Assembly: GCA_036852015.1 (NCBI GenBank)
Contig: JAANDG010000251.1
Location: 1 to 64,000 of the forward strand
Length of the DNA: 64,000 bases
Source of the DNA: Pelodera strongyloides
Taxonomy: Eukaryota; Nematoda; Chromadorea; Rhabditida; Rhabditidae
Direction: 5' to 3'
Part shown: positions 49,401 to 58,400 of the stretch, one piece after another
How positions within the stretch are numbered: position 1 is the first letter of the stretch
How the letters are laid out: each line of letters opens with the position of its first letter
The notes under the pieces: model-generated
Databases searched by the model: none
Seen by the model: the letters and a program-made list of their open reading frames with translations, nothing else
What the model was told of the DNA's origin: nothing
Made by a program: the position numbers and the translations under genes

Positions 49401-52400
49401 GGCCGTGAAATATTCGCACCGGGGAACCACCTAGCATAAATAAAAAAACATCAATAATAATAAAAATATACCACACAGAAGACAACATATAATATGTATT
49501 TATTTACTTCAGTTCCTGGCAATACACAAAAAGCAATACAGGGATTTAGCACAGTAACAAATCACAAAAAGTGGACTGCATATACACATACTTATATTCA
49601 CTAAATGAACTATGGTATGAAATATGAAAATAAATACAAAGTCGTTGTCAAATGCGGAAGTTACACGTTGTGCACTCACAAGCTATTGTTATTAGCTAGA
49701 ATATAATAAGTTAAGGATGCAGTTACTAGCTAACGGTCACGAAATTACCATAAACTTATATATTCTCGAAACACAGCTAGTCAGAATCTAATTGCATAGC
49801 ATAGCAAGCTAACCTAATACAGTAGTCTATAGTTAATCATGCCACGTTTACTCAGTTATAGACAACAAATAGTGGTTCCCGTTGCATTTTTTCATCCGGT
49901 TCTTTGGGGTCTATGAGTTACCGATTAACAGCTACAAAAATTCCGATATCTATGCAAGGAGTTGGGGTCAATTTTGTATAATCATCAATACTGCTATTAG
50001 AATCGTGTTTCGGTGAATCCACTAATGAGCTGTAATTATACAAAAACGACTAAATATACTATGTAAAACAAAACACAAGTATGTATGAACAGGATAAAAT
50101 TTCTGGTATTGGACCTCTTTCCCGTTCATTCGCAGTTCCGAAGTCGAGGTGTCGAGGACAGCCTTGTCACTTCCGCGGTGTTGGAGATGGCTGAAAATGA
50201 GACACTTATTCATTGAGCATTGATCACATTTATCTATCATCCTACCTTCTAACAATAAGGGGCGTGAAAGTTTCTTGATAAGCCATTAGTGAGCGAGAAC
50301 TTGCGTGGGACAATCACTTAAAAATGAACAGAACTTATAAATTACATCAATTACATGCTACGCTCCATGGTGGAGTGCAGAAATTCAGTTTTTAAAGCGA
50401 AATACCAGCCGGTTTTTGAAACGCATCGTGGCCAACTGACTTCTTACGTATTTATACTAATTTGCTCGAATTTAGCTCGATTTTTTATTCTAATTTATGG
50501 TTATTTGCATAGGCTGCATAAGAATGCTGTTGCACTCGATGTGTTTCAAAAACCGGCCAGTATTTCGCCTTAAATTAAATTGGGGTTGGGGGACCAGGTA
50601 ATTGTCTTAAATAGGCCGGTTGGCCGGTTGGCCGAAGGACGCAGCGAAGAATCCTGTCATGTAAACGCAGCTTACAGTAGACTAACTACGATGAAATGCA
50701 AGAAAACTACACGTTGCATAATAGCTTATAATAATAAAGTACCAGAAATACAAACCTTCACTTATTTCCCTTTCCATAAAGCGCTGTAGCTTCCCTCCCT
50801 GTACCTTCGCAAATGACTTCTTTCCTGACTTTTCGTTTCCATTTCCGGTTCAGGTGTTAGGTCTTCCGTCTTCGATTCTGAAACTATTAGAATAGCGTAA
50901 AGTGCAAAAGCAGTGAAATATCCCACCCAGAGAGAGAGAGTGGTATGTCATCACGTTAAAAATCGGAAAATATTTGAACGATCGGCATGCAGATAAATAA
51001 CATCTCTCTCCATTACGGTCATTGATATTTATGCCAAGTTCAAGTAAAAGAGCAAAAAGCAGAAATAGTCAGAGCAATAATTCAATTACAAGTTTAGCAC
51101 CAATATTTAAGCGTAATTTTCAACAAACCAACCACCGGGTGATAGCAAGAACAAACAAAACGAAGGAATCCCCCTTGCCCCTTCTTCATAAATGGCACAA
51201 AGGATAAAAATTCGAATATGTTACTTACCATTACATGTCAGTGAAGTCCGTCGTTTTTCAACAGACCAAGTCGCCGTCCTTGATAACAAAACGCCAGTTT
51301 TTTCAGTAGGGCCTAGAATATACATTTAATCATTGGTCGTTAACCGTAGTTCACTTCAAGAAAAGCTAAAAGGCAAATATGCATTAGTTGAAAGTTCATA
51401 TTGCTCACCAGGTATGTGTAGAGTATTATAAGGTCATCTGTAGAGATAGCGGAGACATCGAACGGCTACGGCTGTAACAAATAAGACGCCAATATGACTC
51501 ACTGGCAAATTTCTCGTCTCTAACCCATACGACCTGGGTTGGAATCCGCACAGTGCTAATAAATTAAAGAAGGCTAGGCTCCATTTTAAAAAGATTTCCT
51601 CGCGTTTGTTATTGTTGAGAGAGAAACGTCAATAGCATGGGAATAACTAAGTGTGAATGTTTCTATTTGCTACTTCATAAAGCTCGGTTAAATCAAGCTC
51701 GTCAATGCGGGTTTTAAAAGAATCAACGGAGCTCGAAAGAACAATACTATCAGGAAGTAGGTTCCACAAACGAGTGGCCCTGTGCTTCAAACGAGAACAG
51801 AGACTGGGTAAGTTTAACAAATCCTGAATAAGATTTAAGACGCGGCTGCCCATTTAAAGGATACTGGTTCTGTAGATCAGAGACACCAAATCGTTAAAAT
51901 ATCGACAGCAAAATGATAAACCAAATATGCAAAAAGAACATACCACTATTTCGCCAGTCAGTGACCGGGAGATTGATCCCCACTTTCTCCATCGTGAAGA
52001 AACGCGGTAAGCTACTGAAAGTCAATGCAAATGATGTCAGTAAGCGAGTATTACATAAAATAAGCGAAATAATAAAACAAAGATCTAGGAAAATAAATTG
52101 CAAGAGCATTTTTGGATTTTTCAGCAAAATTTTAACGGGGTTTCGCATGCAAAGTGCATTATCTAAAAGCAGTATACTACGGTAGGAAAGCTGTGTTTTA
52201 TACAGAAGCAAAAAGGAAGCCTCAAATCTAAAACAAGCAATGATAAAAACATCCCACTAAAAATTGCACAAAAATAAAATTCCACTCAATAGGACAGATA
52301 TTATACGTTGCTGACTTCGGTCGATCCTCTTCCTATAGAGAAAACAGTTATGCTGCACTCAAAATTACTTTATATAAAACATAATATAAACAATAATGCA

Positions 52401-55400
52401 TTAAACAAGTAAAAACAGAACAGAGCTGGGTGCAATCACACCCGGTGTTGCACTTGTCCCATTTCGCTGCGTACTTGACTGAATAGCAAATAAATTTCTG
52501 TGTGATCCCTGGCGCCAATCTGGCGCAGGTATGGCGAGCTCCCCGCGCACCTTTTTTCTGAGGTTGGGTCACTTTTTTGGTCATTTTTCCCATTTTCGCC
52601 CAGTCTGCGCCAAGGTCTCGCCTGTTTATCGCCGCGCGGAAGTTCCGCGCCAGGAGCTCGCCGCGCGCAACCCAAGTTTCATCAGTGTGTGCTCATTATC
52701 TCAATAAATGCACAGCCAAAGAAAGACTAAGAATTGGAAATTCTGATCACATTATTTCCGGCAATTGTAAACTATTTTCTTCTAAATTTCCAAACGCCAG
52801 TGTACTTCTATCTTATGGAACAAAATATCGTTTTCCTTTCAATACATCAGAAATTAATAATCAATTAAAAAGTGTATCTAATGAATTGAGCGACAAACTC
52901 ACTAAATATTTTAATCGTTATAAAATTAATACACCTAACATTTATCCATTAATTACTAAGATAAATTCTCTGAGTGTACACGATTATACTGAATCATCTG
53001 TGTTAGTAAAAGAAATTGAAATTATACGCAAACAGTTTATAATAACATGTGTAGACAAAGCTTCCGCTAATTTTTGTTTCTCTTGCCCCCTAGCTTATGC
53101 TCACTTCATGAATATGGAATTAGGTATCTCCTATAATTACAATTCTCTATTCAATACTCAAGTATTCAACGGTAACGATACTTATCCTCCTTATTCTAAT
53201 GAAACATTTACATCTATTATCTCAAGACATAACAAATACACCAGCATTCTTGGTTTATCAGCAAAAGAAGAAGACAATAAGCTCCCAAATATATATGCTA
53301 TACCTAAATTACATACTAATACTGTTAAAATGAGATTTATTACCGCCGCTAAACATAGTTCATTGAAATGTGTTTCCATTGTTTTACAAAAAATTCTTAA
53401 ACATTTTAGAAAACATTTTAAAAACTATTGTAATGCTTCATCTAATTGGGCCATTAATACCAATCGTTTTATTTCTATTGATAACTCTATTTGTGTTGCT
53501 AATAATCCAATAATTCATAAATTCAGTCATGTAAGCGTTATGGACTTCGCAAGTCTCTTCACTAACCTACCCCATGATTGTATAATTGACAATATCTTTC
53601 AACTTATTGACTTATGCTTTAAAAACGCTTGTAAAACACACCTCAATGTTGGTTACAAATCCAGTTTCTATACTAACACTGTGTCTAAAAATTGCTTTAA
53701 CAATGATGAAATTAAGCACATGGTACGGTATATTGTGAAAAACAGTTACTGTATTTATAAAAGAAAAGTCTTCCATCAAATTAAAGGTGTCCCACAAGGA
53801 GGTAATGCGTCACCATTATTAGCTGACCTTACTCTGGCTATGCTTGAGTTCAACTTCCTTAAAAATCCAGCTAACACCTCTTTAAAGTACAAAACAAGTA
53901 TCTATAGATATATGGATGACATTGCTGTATTCTACAATGACAATAATGTAGTAGACACCATCAGAAGCATCTATCCTAATACTCTTACTCTAGAATCTGC
54001 TAATAACGATTCACAGATAGCTGCATTCTTAGATCTATATATTATAAGATCACCAAATAAATGGAATATTAATCTTTACAACAAAACTGATGATTATACT
54101 TTTAATGTAATTAGATTTCCAATGTTCAACAGCCATATCAGTACCAACATTAAAACAAATTGCATTATAGGAGAAATCATACGAATAAACCGATGTACTT
54201 CCAATATCACTTTCTTTAAAAATAAAATCAAAGATTTAATTGCTAAGCTTCTCAGCAATCTTTATCCTATGGATTCAATATCACAAATGTTTAAAAAGAC
54301 TTTCAACAAATACCCTAACATTGCTTATAAATATGATTCCAGTCCCAAAATATTATGTTCCTGGTTTGATACAAATGTATCTCATACTTTTGCTTAACCA
54401 ACATATGTATACACTATTTCCTTTAATCAATCCTGATTGCACCTTACCATTTCTATACATTATTTTCTTCTTTTCCACCTGTTTCTTTGATTTTGCCGTT
54501 GGCTAATAGACAATTCTCCTCATACTACGAACTACACAAACAACAATATCCTTATTCCATCGATTTCACCAATTAATTATCATCCACAATATTTTCTCAT
54601 ATACCTTTAAGTAAATTCTTTTTCTTTATTTATGTTTATTTTCACGTACATTTTTCTCATTTATCTTCTAAAGCCGTGGCTCACACTGATGAGACCCCGA
54701 CACGGTAAAATCCTCGTCTGTGACTAAGGGGTCGAAACGGGGTACCTTGATCAATTTTCAAGGTGATTTTTCCTTACTTTCTCCTCTTCTACTTTTTTGT
54801 ATGTCTATTCTACATTCTATTTTTAAAAATTTCAAATAATATTTCTAATAGCTTTCCGTTTAATTCTTGGACATGTTCATATTTTTTTTTTCTCTACCTA
54901 TTTACAAGTTTTACATTTTATTATAATATCCATAATCATAAATAATACTAATTACTAATTATCATCTTGGACAATTGTAACTGCCGGTAACAATTATGTG
55001 CCGTCTTATCGAATTTTGACGTACTGTCTTGAGGGCTGAATCCAAATGTGGTACTGCATCAAGTGTCAGTGAGGTAACCACACCCTCCTTCAGCCAAATT
55101 TCGTTCCACCATTTCATGTTGACCAAGTTGCCAAACCACTGTAATCAAAGTAGTAGATTTCGAAGTAGGACCACCATTTCATGTGTTCATGTTGAACAAG
55201 TTGCCAAGTACGGCTAGACGGTCAACGTGACAGATGTGAGGATGTAATTATAATGTAAGCTGAAATGAAAGCGGTGGAAAAGAATCTTAGTATACATTTA
55301 CCTTTTACACCTTTCCGTCTCCTTGATTTACATCTCTGTTGGTTGCCTACTCTACAGCACGCGTTCACCAGGGCAGCGTTACGACTACCGTGCATTCAAA

Positions 55401-58400
55401 TTATCCGAGGTAACATTGTTGCAGAATAACATAAGGTAATTTAGACCACCCCGAGACAAATAATACAAATGGAATCTATTCATAGCACTCTCCAAGCTAC
55501 CTGATGAGCAACTTCATGGGCAACTAGATTTGCAACGTGAATAGAGCCAATTTTCTTCGCGTCTACGTCCTGAAATATTTAGGAGCTTGTGGTGTTTTTG
55601 CCCACGTTTTGCAAAACAATATTCTTTGAAATTGAATGGATCTATGATCCTATATTTTAGTGTAATGTAGTTTGAGTGACAAAAAAATCAGGGTTATATA
55701 TTTATTGCAGATTAGATAAAAGTTACTTATTTTAAAAAGATATAATACAAGAAATACCGACCTCAATGCCAGCGATTATCAGTCCGTAATTTTCCATGCC
55801 CGCACCGGGGATTTTGCTCACCAAGAAAACATCTACAAAGGTTGTAGGTCAGACGGTCAGACCACCGAACCACGGAGAGGAAATGTTCTCCAAGCGAGGA
55901 TGAAAAGCACACCCATGACCCATTCATTGCCAACCTAGTCGACCGCCACTGGATCAAACATAAATTGGCGCTTGAGATTTTTCCTGCGATAATGTACTTT
56001 CGTGCAACACGTTTTTGTTCGTTGACTCTTTTCTGTGGTTATTATTGTTTTAGTTAGTGCGCTTTCTGAATCCTTACATTTTCTTTCGTCGGATTTCATT
56101 CACATTTCAATATTGGCTGCTTCTCTGCACCCCCATGTCAGCTTATGCTAGGCAAAGCCGCAATTTATTGTTTCAATTATTTTATGTTTTCTGTCGAGCA
56201 GCCCGTTGGGAATATTTCACCATTCGAGCGTAGTCTTTCCAGATTTCCTTTTGACATTGACCTGACTTGGCCTGCCTTTGAAATTGACCTGACCTGACTG
56301 CCTGACCTGAGCTGACTTTGACATTCACAATATTTGTCCAAAACAATTATTACCAAATAAACCGTACCAAATAATTTGGCCCGTGACAACCTACCCAATT
56401 TCTTTAATGCGTATGGAATTTGGAATCTCTTCTCGAAATAATCGAGTGCTTTTATCGTGTAATTCAGCACGATGTTCATTTTGTCAACTACTTCTTGTGT
56501 TCCATAAAGCCGAACCTGAATGCAGAGATATTTTTGAGGAAGAATAGTCAACCCTTGTCATAACAAGGTGGGTTATTGTATCCATATTGGCTGTTTTTTC
56601 TCTCAAACGAAACATTTATGGTGCCCGGAAAAAAAAACCAACCGCTACATTTCCGTTTGCAGTAGTGCCTTCAATATAGGCCATTTTTCCCACAGTAATC
56701 GCAAGTAAATACGACGACATTTTGGGTGTTTGTTCGAAATTCGTTACGATCCAATCATCATTGCTTAGAAACAAATCTTCAGCGAATGATATTGTTTTAC
56801 TCTAGTTTTTATTCTTTCTTTTTGTTGTAAATTTGATAAATGCCTTTTCCACAGACAAAGTACGCTATGGACTGTGCGCGTACATTTTTGTGTGCGTAAT
56901 AAATATTATATTATTATTATTATAAACTTTTTACAGATGAACAAACTTCGTGCTTGTCTTCGCGCCGATTTCGGGCGTATTGGAAATCGCCGTTGAACCT
57001 CTTGGATGGACGACTGTTACTTTCCAAATTGCCTGAATAAATATTCGCTCTAAAATGGGTCGGTCGCATTCAAGAAAAATTGTCATTTCCTTTGTTGGTG
57101 CGCTAGAGCTAATATAGTTGGGTTTTCAGTACTGAGTGCTTCGTTCTAAAATCTAACGAGTAAAATAAAATATATCAACAAGATTATTTCACCATCCTAC
57201 CTGATCTTCAATTAGGACGACCACTACATTTCTTATAGAAAATAAAAGCCACCACCTTATACTCGGGTTCATCAAAACACGGGACCATCTTGCGCGCAGA
57301 ACTCGATTCAAAGTGAGTGCTGGCGAACATACTGAAATTCCGCGAAATTACATTTGGCGTAGAATAACCACAGGTAAGCGGAAAACCCGATATGGCCCCG
57401 ATTATTTCACTAGACCCCGATATGGTCCCGATTATTTTACCAAAAAAAACCCTGATGTGTCCCCGATCACGGGCGCATTTTTTGAGGGACGTGATCGGGG
57501 CCATACCGGGGTTTTTGGTTTTCCATGATGGATCCCTATAAGGGAGGTGATTGGGAAGAGCGAAACATTGACCGACAACTCACTATTCCTTCCCGGCAGA
57601 CGTGAGTTTGGTCGCATATAGCCCCAGTTCGTTTTCCGTCTCCACCTTGCCATTGTACCGAATCTGTGCCGAGTGATTAATGAGATTATGTCAAGGTAAG
57701 ACAAGGCTTTTTTATAGTGAATTTAATTCAAATTATTGCAACTCATGTAACAATAAATTCAAATAATGTGATTGGGCTTCATTCAGAGTCTCAATTGATC
57801 TATTTTGATTTGAATTGAATTGATTTATTTTTACAGAAAGCTAGACCTTACAATTAAATTGACAATAAAGACAAAACTGTGGTTTATGGTAATTTTTGTT
57901 GAAGGGGAAGTTTGGTTTGAAGATAGATGTTATTATTTGCTATATGGGACCTTTACTTTACCCTATGGGACCCTTTACTCTGGGATTCTTTGCTCTGCGG
58001 GACCCTGGTTCGTATTTTCTCGCCTACCTTGTTATGTTGTACTTGTCTTTTATCAATAAACCTTTATATGTAAGACTATGCTATTGTTATGATCACAACT
58101 GAACTGACCATAATCAGATACAATCCCTTCTCGATCAGTTTCCCATCGCTCAGAGAGAGTTTCTCACTCTCGACATATTTTGCGGATAAATTTCTCTGAA
58201 TAAATGGAATCTTACCAAAAGCAACAAAATTCGTGTATATTGGTTGTACCATAAATTTTACCGTGTTTGTTACCACATGAATAAACATCTTAGTGGAGTA
58301 AATACCTGCTTGTCGTATCCTTGTCCGTATTTTTTGGCCTCCTGTAAGTTGGGATTTGTAAAAACTTTGTCATGGTTTTTTTTAAGAATGCTTTTAGTTT

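Larger units (their letters stand above)
49244..52684. mobile_element. Insertion splitting the Penelope-like element
   Basis: 3.4 kb that interrupts two same-strand, same-element frames. Both margins (49,244-49,440 and about 52,500-52,684) are very GC-rich and full of GCGCGCC, TCTGCGCC and GGCGCC words in both orientations, against an AT-rich interior. The right tip (CCAAGTTTCATCAGTG) resembles the tip of the element at 14,429-14,761. The interior holds a TTAA MITE (50,392) and a LINE 3' fragment (51,647-51,853) but no recognised transposase. Exact edges are uncertain by about 20 bases. Confidence 0.55.

Noticed and set aside
54763..54945. Hydrophobic 60-residue frame after the RT
   Set aside because: Phe/Tyr-rich translation of T-rich element 3' flank; no start or homology support.
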